From Oscillospiraceae bacterium (GTDB lineage: Bacteria > Bacillota > Clostridia > Oscillospirales > Ruminococcaceae), in contig SFLS01000037.1 of assembly GCA_004554485.1 (NCBI GenBank), forward strand, positions 1 through 7,479: a stretch of 7,479 nt of DNA, written 5' to 3'. Under the pieces are notes generated by a model. The model was not told the DNA's origin and did not search any database. It saw only the letters and a list, made by a program, of their open reading frames with translations. Numbering within the stretch: position 1 is the stretch's first letter; each line of letters opens with the position of its first letter. Below are positions 1 to 6,324 of this stretch, piece by piece. The position numbers and the translations under genes are program-made.

Positions 1-461
1 CCCTTTCCCGCTGCGGCACGATGAAGGACGGCTTCTTTTTGCGGGCGGAGAGCTTTTACAACGCGGCGAGCTATATCGACCGGGTGTACGAGGGAGAGAT
101 AGAAACCGCCCCCTACGGAGGACGCTCGCTGCACAGACAGTCCCACGGGGAGAGTTTCCTGAGCCTGATCCAGAACCGGTTTACCGGCGGCGGGCTGTAC
201 CTGTTGGACGAGCCGGAGGCGGCGCTTTCCCCCATGCGGCAGCTGACGCTGATGGCAGAGATGGGCGCGCTGGTGCGGAAGGGGGCGCAGTTTATTCTGG
301 CGACCCATTCCCCGCTGCTGATGGCCTATCCCGACGCGACGGTGTACCTGCTCTCCGGGGAGGGAATCCACCCGGTGGATTATACCCAGACCGAGCACTA
401 TCAGGTGACGAAGGCCTTTTTGGAGAATCCGCGGCGGATGCTGAAAATACTGCTGGAATAA
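1..461 (+). CDS. Predicted AAA/ABC-type ATPase (COG3910-like), 3' end only
   Basis: This is the C-terminal part of a gene that begins left of the window: the frame is already open at base 3, and the residues before the first visible Met (LSRCGT) fit the family. Family-like landmarks in order are GFFLRAESFYN, then QSHGESF (an ABC-signature-like stretch), then the Walker B segment YLLDEPEAALSP, then ILATHSPLLMAYPDA, which carries the switch histidine. The end HYQVTKAFLENPRRMLKILLE is a natural terminus. The Walker A loop would lie upstream and is not visible. Members are soluble ATPases related to SMC/ABC heads; their cellular role is not established, and no partner is visible here. The ATG at base 21 should not be taken as the true start, because conserved sequence runs through it. 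The family call is strong and the function unknown. Confidence 0.85.
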   Translation, partial: LSRCGTMKDGFFLRAESFYNAASYIDRVYEGEIETAPYGGRSLHRQSHGESFLSLIQNRFTGGGLYLLDEPEAALSPMRQLTLMAEMGALVRKGAQFILATHSPLLMAYPDATVYLLSGEGIHPVDYTQTEHYQVTKAFLENPRRMLKILLE

Positions 462-463
462 CG

Positions 464-491
464 AAAAAGATCCCCCGGAGGGGATCTTTTT
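464..491. terminator. Bidirectional intrinsic terminator
   Basis: A perfect 12-bp stem (464-475 with 480-491) closes a 4-base CGGA loop. The stem begins AAAAAGATCCCC and ends GGGGATCTTTTT, so both strands give a GC-rich stem top and a U-run at the 3' side. It lies 2 bases after the stop of the left ATPase gene and 15 bases past the stop of the convergent SDR gene, so it most likely ends transcription from both directions. Confidence 0.9.
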
Positions 492-506
492 ATGGTTGCC
501 GGCAAA

Positions 507-1298
507 TTACCTGGCGTACAGGATACCGATGAGAGCGTTGAGCCAGCGGGCGGGCAGGATCTTGGTGAGAAAAACGGCGCACCGGTAGCCGAAGCCTATG
601 GTATACAGCGGCTTGCGGCAGCTTTTCAGCGCGACTTTGGCGATGAACCGTCCGGCGACCTCCGGCTCCATGCCGCCTTGCTCATCCTTTTCCATGCCGG
701 CCACGCTGCGTCTGATGCGGCCGTTATAAATCTCGTCGCCGACGGCGCTTTTCTGCCGGGCGGCGGTAAAGCCGGTTTTGATATCGCCGGGCATGACGGC
801 GGACACCGTGATACCGAACGGAGCGACCTCGTTGGCCAGCGCCATGGTGTAGGCGTTGACGGCGGCCTTGCCGGCGGAGTAATAGGTCTGGAACGGGATG
901 GGAACGGGCGCCGCCACCGAACTGAGGTTGACGATGCGCCCCGCGCCCTGTTGGCGCATCAGCGGCAGAACGGTCCGGTTCATCCGCACCATGCCGAAGA
1001 AGTTGACATCGAACAGCCGCTGGGCGTCCGCCGTTTCGGTGAACTCCACCGCGCCGGAAATGCCGAAGCCGGCATTGTTGATGAGGATATCGATGCGGCC
1101 GCACTCCGCCATGACCCGCTCGACGGCGGCGGCGACCTGGGCTTCATCGGTGATATCGCAGCGCAGGTGGGTGATGCCGGGAACGTCGCTGTCACGGCGG
1201 CTCAGCTCGTAGACGCGGCAGCCGGCTTCCCGCAGCGCGGCCGCGGTGCAAAGCCCGATGCCGGAGCTGCCGCCGGTAATGATCGCAACCTTGTTCAT
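507..1298 (-). CDS. Short-chain dehydrogenase/reductase (SDR), probably NADPH-linked
   Basis: A 263-residue classical SDR. The cofactor loop TGGSSGIG is at residues 8-15, NNAG at 74-77, the probable catalytic Ser at 127, and YxxxK as Tyr140/Lys144. Arg34-Arg35 after the second strand suggest NADP(H) rather than NAD(H). The C-terminal stretch from about 228 is hydrophobic and basic (YRCAVFLTKILPARW), as in SDRs acting on lipid or steroid-like substrates, so peripheral membrane contact is possible. Its ATG overlaps the stop of the upstream oxoamine synthase gene (ATGA, 1295-1298), with a GGGGGAG ribosome site inside that gene, so the two are translationally coupled. The inferred role is reduction of the 3-keto group made by the synthase, in the manner of 3-ketosphinganine reductase. 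Substrate cannot be read from sequence; generic SDR activity is the safe statement. Confidence 0.93.
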   Translation of the reverse strand: MNKVAIITGGSSGIGLCTAAALREAGCRVYELSRRDSDVPGITHLRCDITDEAQVAAAVERVMAECGRIDILINNAGFGISGAVEFTETADAQRLFDVNFFGMVRMNRTVLPLMRQQGAGRIVNLSSVAAPVPIPFQTYYSAGKAAVNAYTMALANEVAPFGITVSAVMPGDIKTGFTAARQKSAVGDEIYNGRIRRSVAGMEKDEQGGMEPEVAGRFIAKVALKSCRKPLYTIGFGYRCAVFLTKILPARWLNALIGILYAR

Positions 1299-2473
1299 TC
1301 TTTCTCCCCCAATACCTGTCCGATGATTTCGACCGCTTCATCGATGAGCGGCTCGGTGAGGGTGGCCATGTAGCTGGTGCGCAGCAGACACTCCGCGGGG
1401 GGTGTGGCCGGGGGCAACACCGGATTGACATAAACGCCGGCATCGTAGAGCTGACGGGCGGCGGTAAGGGTGTTTTCCACCGTGTAGGTATACAGCGGGA
1501 TAATGGGAGTGGTGGATTCGATGATTCTGACCCGTTTGGCCCGCAGACCGCGGCGGGCATAGGCGGACAGGGACAGCAGCCGGTCAACGATCTCCGGGTG
1601 GGCCTCCAGATAGCGCAGCGCCGCCAGCGCCGTAGCGCAGGAAGCAGGGGGAATGGAGGCGGAGAAGATGAAGGGACGGGAGGCGTGGCGGACATATTCC
1701 GCGACCTCCGCCGAGGAGGCCATGTAGCCTCCCAGGCTGGCGAGGGATTTGCTGAAGGTGCCCATGTAAAGATCAACCTCGTCCTCCAGCCCGAAATGAT
1801 TGGCGGTGCCGCGGCCGCCTTCGCCCAGGACGCCCAGCCCATGGGCGTCATCCACCATGGTGCGTGCGCCGTATTGCTTGGCCAGCCGCACGATCTCCGG
1901 CAGGTTGGCGATATCGCCGCCCATGCTGAACACGCCGTCGGTGACGATCAGGCAGCCGGCGCCCTCCGGCACCTTTTGCAGCTGCCGCTCCAGATCCGCC
2001 ATATCGGCGTGGTCATAACGCAGCATCCGGCCGTAGCTGAGCTTGCAGCCATCATAGATGCTGGCGTGGTTTTCCTTATCGCAGATGACGTAATCCCCGC
2101 GGCCGACCAGCGCGCTGATGATGCCCAGATTGGACTGAAAGCCGGTGGAGAAGGTGACCACGGCCTCCTTATGCAGGAATTTGGCCAGCTCCGCCTCCAG
2201 CTCCAGGTGCATTTCCAGCGTGCCGTTGAGAAAGCGGGAGCCGGAGCAGCCGGTGCCGTATTTTTCGAGGGCCCGGATGCCGGCTTCGACGACCTCCGGA
2301 CAGGTGGTCAGCCCCAGATAGTTGTTGGAGCCCAGCATAATGCGCCGTTTGCCCTCCATGATGACCTCGGGCGCCTGGCGGCTTTCCAGTGCGTGGAAAT
2401 AGGGGTAGATCCCCTTTTCTTTGAGTTCGCCGGCCAGCGAGGGCTTGCGGCATTTTTCAAACAGATCAATCAT
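1295..2473 (-). CDS. Alpha-oxoamine synthase, serine palmitoyltransferase-like (PLP enzyme)
   Basis: A 392-residue PLP fold-type I enzyme that condenses an amino acid with an acyl thioester, losing CO2. Visible residues are His136 (NHAS, PLP stacking), Asp208 and His211 (VDDAHG), the Schiff-base lysine Lys242 in GTFSKSLASLGG, and Arg365 (LRTSYMAT) for the substrate carboxylate. From remembered sequences, GIYPYF near residue 21, SGSRFLNGTLEMH at 77-89 and GTFSKSLASLGG match the serine palmitoyltransferase/cysteate acyltransferase branch of Bacteroidota better than KBL, BioF or ALA synthase; length also matches (about 390-400). The start at 2473 was chosen because an AGGAGG lies 10 bases upstream and the ATG overlaps the MarR stop (ATGA). 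The same frame stays open upstream to 3130, but that stretch is antisense to neither a domain nor a ribosome site and runs through the promoter. Glycine C-acetyltransferase is the main alternative; the amino-acid and acyl substrates are unknown. Confidence 0.9.
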   Translation of the reverse strand: MIDLFEKCRKPSLAGELKEKGIYPYFHALESRQAPEVIMEGKRRIMLGSNNYLGLTTCPEVVEAGIRALEKYGTGCSGSRFLNGTLEMHLELEAELAKFLHKEAVVTFSTGFQSNLGIISALVGRGDYVICDKENHASIYDGCKLSYGRMLRYDHADMADLERQLQKVPEGAGCLIVTDGVFSMGGDIANLPEIVRLAKQYGARTMVDDAHGLGVLGEGGRGTANHFGLEDEVDLYMGTFSKSLASLGGYMASSAEVAEYVRHASRPFIFSASIPPASCATALAALRYLEAHPEIVDRLLSLSAYARRGLRAKRVRIIESTTPIIPLYTYTVENTLTAARQLYDAGVYVNPVLPPATPPAECLLRTSYMATLTEPLIDEAVEIIGQVLGEKE

Positions 2474-2904
2474 TGGGTCATATCCTCCTCTTGTTCCAGT
2501 GCGGTAATAAAGGCATCCAGCACGGTGGCGGTGGTATCCAGCTGCTCCGGGCTGAAATGCCGGGTGAGCTGCTGCAGAAGCCGGGTAAACTTTCCGGGGG
2601 CCTCCAGCGTCTGCTGAATGTATTGAGGCCCCACCTGCAGACGGCATTCCCGGCGGTCGCGGGGAGAGGGCAGCTTTTCCACCGCGCCCTTTGCAACCAG
2701 CTCGTTGACGCGATAGGTCGCGCTGGGCTGGGAGATGCCCATAGTGCCGGCAAACTGCGAAAGGGTGGGGTGCTCCAGCAGATAAATGACATCCACGGCA
2801 AAGGCGTCGGCAGCCGACAGCTTTTCGGTACGGCGCAGCAGCCGCCGATAGCTGACAAGACGCAGTCGCCGGTACAGCCGGAAAAACCGGTCTTCCAATT
2901 TCAA
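2470..2904 (-). CDS. MarR-family transcriptional regulator
   Basis: A 144-residue winged-helix protein of normal MarR length. The helix-turn-helix covers about residues 45-75 (TLSQFAGTMGISQPSATYRV), and the wing carries the typical SPRDRRE motif at 80-86. Helical N- and C-terminal parts would form the dimer interface. The start is a TTG codon at 2904, supported by AGGAGG at 2912-2917 with 7-base spacing; no ATG in this frame is better placed. It is the first gene of the operon and overlaps the oxoamine synthase gene by 4 bases, so it probably controls its own operon, with the AT-rich palindrome at 2927-2940 as a candidate operator. The likely ligand is a lipid, acyl thioester or product of the pathway, by analogy with MarR-type lipid regulators such as FabT; this is inference. 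Confidence 0.92.
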   Translation of the reverse strand: MKLEDRFFRLYRRLRLVSYRRLLRRTEKLSAADAFAVDVIYLLEHPTLSQFAGTMGISQPSATYRVNELVAKGAVEKLPSPRDRRECRLQVGPQYIQQTLEAPGKFTRLLQQLTRHFSPEQLDTTATVLDAFITALEQEEDMTQ

Positions 2905-2911
2905 GACGGTC

Positions 2912-2917
2912 CCTCCT
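2912..2917 (-). promoter_or_regulatory. Ribosome-binding site fixing a TTG start
   Basis: The minus strand reads AGGAGG followed by seven bases and then TTG. This consensus site decides the start of the MarR gene at a non-ATG codon. Confidence 0.8.
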
Positions 2918-2926
2918 TTGCGTTAC

Positions 2927-2940
2927 ATAAAATTTTTTAT
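2927..2940. promoter_or_regulatory. Candidate MarR operator palindrome
   Basis: ATAAAA and TTTTAT flank a 2-base TT centre, a perfect inverted repeat in an AT-only patch of an otherwise GC-rich region. It lies about 11-24 bases downstream of the predicted start point of the MarR operon and before the ribosome site, a position where a bound repressor could block transcription. The neighbouring stretch to 2950 is also AT-rich and contains a further imperfect copy of AAATTTTT-type half-sites. Binding by the MarR protein is inferred from position only. Confidence 0.45.
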
Positions 2941-2957
2941 ATAAATTTTTCAATGCA

Positions 2958-2986
2958 ATTATACGCCGCCGGGCGCAGCAGGTCAA
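2958..2986 (-). promoter_or_regulatory. Sigma-A-type promoter of the MarR/oxoamine synthase/SDR operon
   Basis: On the minus strand TTGACC (2981-2986) is followed by a 17-base spacer and a perfect TATAAT (2958-2963). The predicted start point is near 2951, giving a leader of about 47 bases to the TTG start. The -35 box sits only 17 bases beyond the terminator stem of the upstream ABC operon, which supports an independent transcription unit here. Confidence 0.85.
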
Positions 2987-3000
2987 GTTAATTTTGTATA

Positions 3001-3034
3001 AAATCCCCCCGCAAAGGAAACCTTTGCGGGGGGA
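3001..3034 (-). terminator. Intrinsic terminator of the ABC transporter operon
   Basis: A 14-bp stem (3004-3017 with 3021-3034) of TCCCCCCGCAAAGG and its complement closes an AAA loop on the plus strand. Read on the minus strand it follows the ATPase stop by about 25 bases and is followed by TTTTAT. The U-run is short but the stem is very stable. Confidence 0.85.
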
Positions 3035-3059
3035 CATTTCAGGAGGAGATGAAAATATC

Positions 3060-3854
3060 TTAGGAAAGCAGAATGCGGTCGTTGGCAAATTCTTCGGCGG
3101 TGGAAAGGGTGAAAGCGTGCAGCAGGTCATCTACCGTCAGGCGCTTTTTTTCCTCGCCGCTGATATCCAGTACGATCTTTCCCGCATTCATCATAATCAG
3201 GCGGTTGCCGTGGGCGATGGCGTCCTTCATGTTGTGGGTCACCATCAGGGTGGTGAGGCGGCCTTCTTCCACAAAGCGGTCGGAAAGCGCCAGTACCTTG
3301 GCGGCGGTTTTGGGATCCAGCGCCGCGGTATGCTCATCCAGCAGCAGCAGCCGGGGGCGCTTCATGGTCGCCATCAGCAGGGTAAGCGCCTGCCGCTGCC
3401 CGCCGGAAAGCAGGCCGACCTTGGAGGAAAGACGCTCCTCCAGCCCCAGGTCCAGTTCGGCAAGAAGCCGGCGGAACTCCTCCCGGTCGGCGGCGGAGAT
3501 GGACCACTTTAATCCGCGGCGTTCCCCGCGCCGAGCGGCCAGCGCCAGATTTTCCTCGATCCACATATCGGCGGCGGTCCCCATCATCGGGTCCTGAAAC
3601 ACGCGGCCGAGAAAGCGGGCGCGTTTCTGCTCCGGCAGCAGGGTGATATCCTCGCCGTCGATGGTGATGCTGCCGCTATCCACCGGGAAGGTGCCGGCAA
3701 TGGTATTCAGCAGGGTGGATTTGCCTGCCCCGTTGCCGCCGATGACAGTGACGAAATCGCCGTCCTTCAGCGTGAGGGAGACGTCATCCAGCGCAACCTT
3801 TTGGTTGACGGTGCCGGCATGGAAGGTCTTGCGGATATTTTGCAGGATCAGCAT
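3060..3854 (-). CDS. ABC transporter ATP-binding protein (TrpXYZ-like importer)
   Basis: A 264-residue nucleotide-binding subunit that powers the importer from the cytoplasmic face. Walker A GGNGAGKS is at 39-46, the Q-loop Gln at 87, the signature LSGGQ at 149-153, Walker B LLLLDE at 169-174 with catalytic Glu174, and the switch His207 in VTHN. DEHTAALDPKTA is characteristic of the ATPase that accompanies PF04392 binding proteins (COG1101 type). The start at 3854 was preferred to the upstream ATG at 3893 because GGAGGTG stands about 8 bases before it and the protein then begins directly at the first strand (MLILQNIRKTF). The gene overlaps the permease stop by 7 bases, so the two are coupled. 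It is the last gene of its operon. Confidence 0.95.
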   Translation of the reverse strand: MLILQNIRKTFHAGTVNQKVALDDVSLTLKDGDFVTVIGGNGAGKSTLLNTIAGTFPVDSGSITIDGEDITLLPEQKRARFLGRVFQDPMMGTAADMWIEENLALAARRGERRGLKWSISAADREEFRRLLAELDLGLEERLSSKVGLLSGGQRQALTLLMATMKRPRLLLLDEHTAALDPKTAAKVLALSDRFVEEGRLTTLMVTHNMKDAIAHGNRLIMMNAGKIVLDISGEEKKRLTVDDLLHAFTLSTAEEFANDRILLS

Positions 3855-4756
3855 AGGGGGGCACCTCCTTTGGCGGGATGACGGGCGGCCCATTTCTTTT
3901 TGAGATGCGGTGCGGACAGGAACACGGTAACCACCACGGCGGAGAACAGCTTAAGATCGCTGGTGGAAAGCCCGGCCCAGATGACCACCGCCAAAATGGC
4001 ATAGTAGACAACGCCGCCCAACGCGGTGGTAGCCAGCCGCAGGGCAAAATTTTCGCGCCGGCCCAGCAGAGCGCCGCCGATGACCACAGCGGCAAGGCCG
4101 ATGACGATGGCGCCGCGGCCCATGTTGATATCGGCGTTGCCCTGGTACTGTGCCAGCAGAGCGCCGGAGAGGCCTACCAATGCGTTGGAGAGCATCAGCC
4201 CCAGGACCTTCATGCGGTTGGTGGAGATGCCCTGCGCCCGTGCCATGTGCTCATTGTTGCCGGTGGCCCGGATAGCGCAGCCCAGCTGGGTGCCGAAGAA
4301 CCAGTACAGTACGATGACCAGCACCACTACAAACAGGCCGCTGACAAGGATGGCGCGGGGGATCTGGGCGCTGGTGAGCAGCAGGTCGTACTGGGTCCGG
4401 CTGATGGTTAGGTTGCTTTTGCCCATGATGTGCATGTTGATGGAGTAGAGGGCAAGCTGGGTAAGAATACCGGAAAGAATGGCAGGAATGCCCAGAACGG
4501 TATGCAGCAGCCCGGTGCAGAGACCGGCCAGAGCGCCCGCCAGCATCGCGAAAACCAGCGAGAGCAGGGGATCCATGCCGCCGATGATGCAGATGGCGGC
4601 AACCGCGCCGCCGGTGCAGAGACTGTTATCTACCGTAAGGTCGGCGTAATCCAGTATTTTATAGGTAATGGCAACGCCGATCGCCATGATTCCCCAGATA
4701 AGCCCCTGGGCCAGGGCGCCGGGCAGCGAGTAAAGCAACGTGATCGGATTATTCAT
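3848..4756 (-). CDS. ABC transporter permease (TrpXYZ-like, COG4120 type)
   Basis: A 302-residue, strongly hydrophobic inner-membrane protein with about eight to nine membrane segments, from roughly 12-32 through to 265-285, and a basic C-tail (LKKKWAARHPAKGG). The N-terminal stretch GLIWGIMAIGVAITYKILDYADLTVD and the internal NNEHMARAQGISTNRMKVLGL, shared with branched-chain-amino-acid/sugar type permeases, place it in the permease family paired with PF04392 binding proteins. It presumably forms the channel as a homodimer. The ATG at 4756 has AGAGG 7 bases upstream, and the gene lies 21 bases after the lipoprotein gene. The family is confident; the substrate is not determined by sequence. 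Confidence 0.94.
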   Translation of the reverse strand: MNNPITLLYSLPGALAQGLIWGIMAIGVAITYKILDYADLTVDNSLCTGGAVAAICIIGGMDPLLSLVFAMLAGALAGLCTGLLHTVLGIPAILSGILTQLALYSINMHIMGKSNLTISRTQYDLLLTSAQIPRAILVSGLFVVVLVIVLYWFFGTQLGCAIRATGNNEHMARAQGISTNRMKVLGLMLSNALVGLSGALLAQYQGNADINMGRGAIVIGLAAVVIGGALLGRRENFALRLATTALGGVVYYAILAVVIWAGLSTSDLKLFSAVVVTVFLSAPHLKKKWAARHPAKGGAPLC

Positions 4757-4777
4757 GGGAAGACCTCTTCGTTAAGA

Positions 4778-5746
4778 TTACTTCAGCGATTCGGGAATGG
4801 TGATCCCGAGCTGAGCAGCGTTCTCCTCGTTGATTACGAGAGTAAGACGGGAGGTATCGAAGAAGAAGATGGGGGTGGTGGCGGGATCGGCGCCATTGAC
4901 CAGGATATTATAGGCCTGCTCGCCGGCGGCGCGGCCCATCTCGTAGTAGCTGATGGCGTAGGTGGCCAGGAAGCCGTTATTGCACATACCGTCTTCGCCG
5001 CAGATTACGGGCTTGCCCGCCGGTGTGGTGATGTTGCTCATGGTGGGGACGTTATCGGCAATGAGGTTATCGGTCGGCTCGTAGAACGCGTCCACCTCGT
5101 TGCAGGCGGCGGTGACGACGGTCTGGATCTCGTTGGAATCGGCGACCGAGTAGATCTTGACGGTGTAGCCCTCCGCCTCAAAGGCGGCCTTGGCCTCCTC
5201 GGCCTGAATGGCAGAGTTCTCTTCGCCGGAATTGATGACGATACCGACGGTCTTGACATCAGGGCAAAGGGTCTTCATCAGCTCGACCTGTACGGTTACG
5301 GGGTTCATATCGGAAGCACCGGTGACGTTGGCGCCGGGCGCTTCATTGCTGGCGATCAGGCCGCTGGAAACATAATCGGTAACGCTGGTGCCGACGACCG
5401 GGATATCGGAGGTGGCTTCACGGGCAGCCTTGACGGCGTTGGTGGCGTTGGCCATGATGAGATCCACACGGCTGCTGACAAACTGGTTGACGATGGTGGT
5501 GCAGTTGGTTTGCTCGCCCTGGGCATTCTGTACGTCAAAGGATACGCTGTCGCCCAGCTTTTCGGTCAGATAATCCCGGAAGCCGTTGGTGGCGTTATCC
5601 AGCGCGGGATGCTCCGCCAGCTGCACGATGCCGATGCGGTAGGTTTTGGCCCCGTCATCGGAGGGGGCGGCATTATTGCCGCAGGCGGTCATGCCCACGA
5701 TCATCAGACAGGCAGCAAGTATTGCTAAAATTCTATTACGCTTCAT
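4778..5746 (-). CDS. ABC transporter substrate-binding lipoprotein (PF04392/TrpX-like)
   Basis: A 322-residue extracytoplasmic binding protein. The N-terminus is a lipoprotein signal: MKRNR, a hydrophobic core, then lipobox MTAC with Cys22 as the acylated residue, followed by a short polar linker. The mature part has the family's two-lobed fold, with YRIGIVQLAEHPALDNATNGF at about 37-57, DLIMANATNAVKAA, TVGIVINSGEENS and PVICGEDGMCNNG in order. Homologues include the streptococcal TrpX proteins named for tryptophan, but the family is broad and many members have unknown ligands. It is the first gene of the operon and sits directly downstream of a T-box leader, so its ligand is probably an amino acid or close relative. 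AGGAG precedes the ATG by 9 bases. Confidence 0.94.
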   Translation of the reverse strand: MKRNRILAILAACLMIVGMTACGNNAAPSDDGAKTYRIGIVQLAEHPALDNATNGFRDYLTEKLGDSVSFDVQNAQGEQTNCTTIVNQFVSSRVDLIMANATNAVKAAREATSDIPVVGTSVTDYVSSGLIASNEAPGANVTGASDMNPVTVQVELMKTLCPDVKTVGIVINSGEENSAIQAEEAKAAFEAEGYTVKIYSVADSNEIQTVVTAACNEVDAFYEPTDNLIADNVPTMSNITTPAGKPVICGEDGMCNNGFLATYAISYYEMGRAAGEQAYNILVNGADPATTPIFFFDTSRLTLVINEENAAQLGITIPESLK

Positions 5747-5801
5747 AATAATGATCTCCTTATCTTTTTTGATTTGTCGGTTTGACTATCTATCTGAACT
5801 C

Positions 5802-5824
5802 CCTGCGGCCGGCCGTGCCGCAGG
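5802..5824 (-). other. Strong hairpin in the leader between T-box terminator and first gene
   Basis: An 8-bp perfect stem (5802-5809 with 5817-5824, CCTGCGGC/GCCGCAGG) closes a 7-base loop. On the minus strand it lies downstream of the T-box terminator and about 55 bases before the lipoprotein ATG. No U-run follows, so it is not a terminator; it may protect the 5' end of a processed transcript. Its role is unknown. Confidence 0.5.
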
Positions 5825-5840
5825 AAATATTCAGCAAAAC

Positions 5841-5880
5841 GAAAAAGCCCCTGTTCCCCAACTGTTTGGGAACACAGGGA
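5841..5880 (-). terminator. Regulated terminator of the T-box leader
   Basis: On the minus strand CCCTG-TG-TTCCC pairs with GGGAA-CAGGG across an AAACAGTTG-like loop and is followed by GCTTTTT. The 5' arm CCCTG can instead pair with CAGAG just before the T-box sequence, so terminator and antiterminator exclude each other, as expected for this riboswitch class. Confidence 0.88.
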
Positions 5881-6126
5881 CGATAAAGGCTTTATCGTGG
5901 TACCACTCTGCTTTGGACTTTTCTTGCGAAAAGCCCCTCCTTGGGCAGCTATCACTGTCCGCACGATGTAACGGTCGAACCCGTCGCAGCCTACTTTGAT
6001 TTCGGTGCGCGGCTACCGGGAGGTACTTCATCCGCCTTACTCGCCGCTGCCTTGCAGCATCCGGCAGCTCTCTGAAGGTTTTGGGACGGGTTACTTTTTC
6101 CCGGTCAACGCCTGTTTTTGTATGAT
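5841..6126 (-). ncRNA. T-box riboswitch leader controlling the ABC importer
   Basis: A complete class I T-box leader, reading leftwards. The start point is predicted near 6126. Stem I has a base helix ACCGGGA/TCCCGGT, AGTA on the 5' side and ATGAAGTACC on the 3' side of the specifier loop, AGAGAG, and the distal GATGCTGCAAGGCAGC arm. A Stem II-type segment AAGTAGGCTGCG...ACCGTTA follows, then a Stem III hairpin GGGGCTTTTC-GCAA-GAAAAGTCC, the T-box AGAGTGGTACCACG (5896-5909), and the competing terminator. The helix after the bulge is a perfect 8-bp repeat, ACGATAAA/TTTATCGT (5880-5898). The acceptor-pairing bases read UGGU, favouring a tRNA with discriminator A. The specifier codon is not certain: GUA (Val) or AGU (Ser) fit the loop best, and the A73 preference argues for GUA over AGU. 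No UGG occurs before the T-box, which argues against Trp. Uncharged tRNA should switch the importer genes on. Confidence 0.93.
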
Positions 6127-6132
6127 GACTGT

Positions 6133-6161
6133 ACTTTAGCACTTTTAATTGCAAAAGTCAA
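6133..6161 (-). promoter_or_regulatory. Promoter of the T-box/ABC importer operon
   Basis: On the minus strand TTGACT (6156-6161), a 17-base spacer and TAAAGT (6133-6138). The predicted start near 6126 places the whole T-box fold in the transcript. The spacer contains most of an inverted repeat ACTTTT-N6-AAAAGT (6141-6158). Confidence 0.8.
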
Positions 6162-6284
6162 CAGGTTTTTTGTCGGGAGGCAATTTTTTTGTATTCTTGG
6201 GAGGAATTTGATAAATGGAAGGGGAATTATTGGAGAATTCGCAACAAAATGCGGCCGTACCGACAGAGGAAGCCGCGGCGCCGC

Positions 6285-6313
6285 TTGCATACGTCGGGCA
6301 AATTGGTTACAAT
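6285..6313 (+). promoter_or_regulatory. Promoter of the thioredoxin-reductase-like gene
   Basis: TTGCAT (6285-6290), a 17-base spacer and TACAAT (6308-6313). The predicted start is near 6320, giving a leader of about 160 bases that contains the whole GC-rich palindromic element. It is divergent from the T-box operon promoter, about 150 bases away. Confidence 0.65.
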
Positions 6314-6324
6314 ACCCATGAGAT

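Noticed and set aside
492..1373. 293-codon plus-strand open frame opposite the SDR gene
   Set aside because: It is antisense to a well-supported SDR, has Gly/Ala/Asp/His-rich composition typical of GC-rich shadow frames, and starts inside the terminator U-run.
1598..2617. 339-codon plus-strand open frame
   Set aside because: Antisense shadow of the oxoamine synthase with no recognisable domain.
2474..3130. N-terminal extension of the oxoamine synthase frame up to an ATG at 3130
   Set aside because: It runs through the MarR gene, the promoter and a terminator stem. The internal start at 2473 has a ribosome site, couples to the MarR stop and gives the family's normal length.
3855..3893. Upstream ATG at 3893 for the ABC ATPase
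   Set aside because: The 13 extra residues (MGRPSSRQRRCPP) lie within the permease gene, have no ribosome site and do not resemble the family's start.
4430..5728. 432-codon plus-strand open frame, longest uninterrupted frame on that strand
   Set aside because: It is opposite the binding lipoprotein and permease, is extremely rich in Gly, Asp and Val, and has no domain; the minus-strand genes have clear motifs, signal peptide and ribosome sites.
5841..6126. Tryptophan as the T-box effector, by analogy with TrpXYZ
   Set aside because: No UGG is present in Stem I, and the UGGU acceptor-pairing bases do not fit the G73 usual in tRNA-Trp.
5743..6154. Small minus- and plus-strand open frames in the importer leader
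   Set aside because: This stretch is a T-box RNA; the frames cross conserved RNA elements and have no coding signs.
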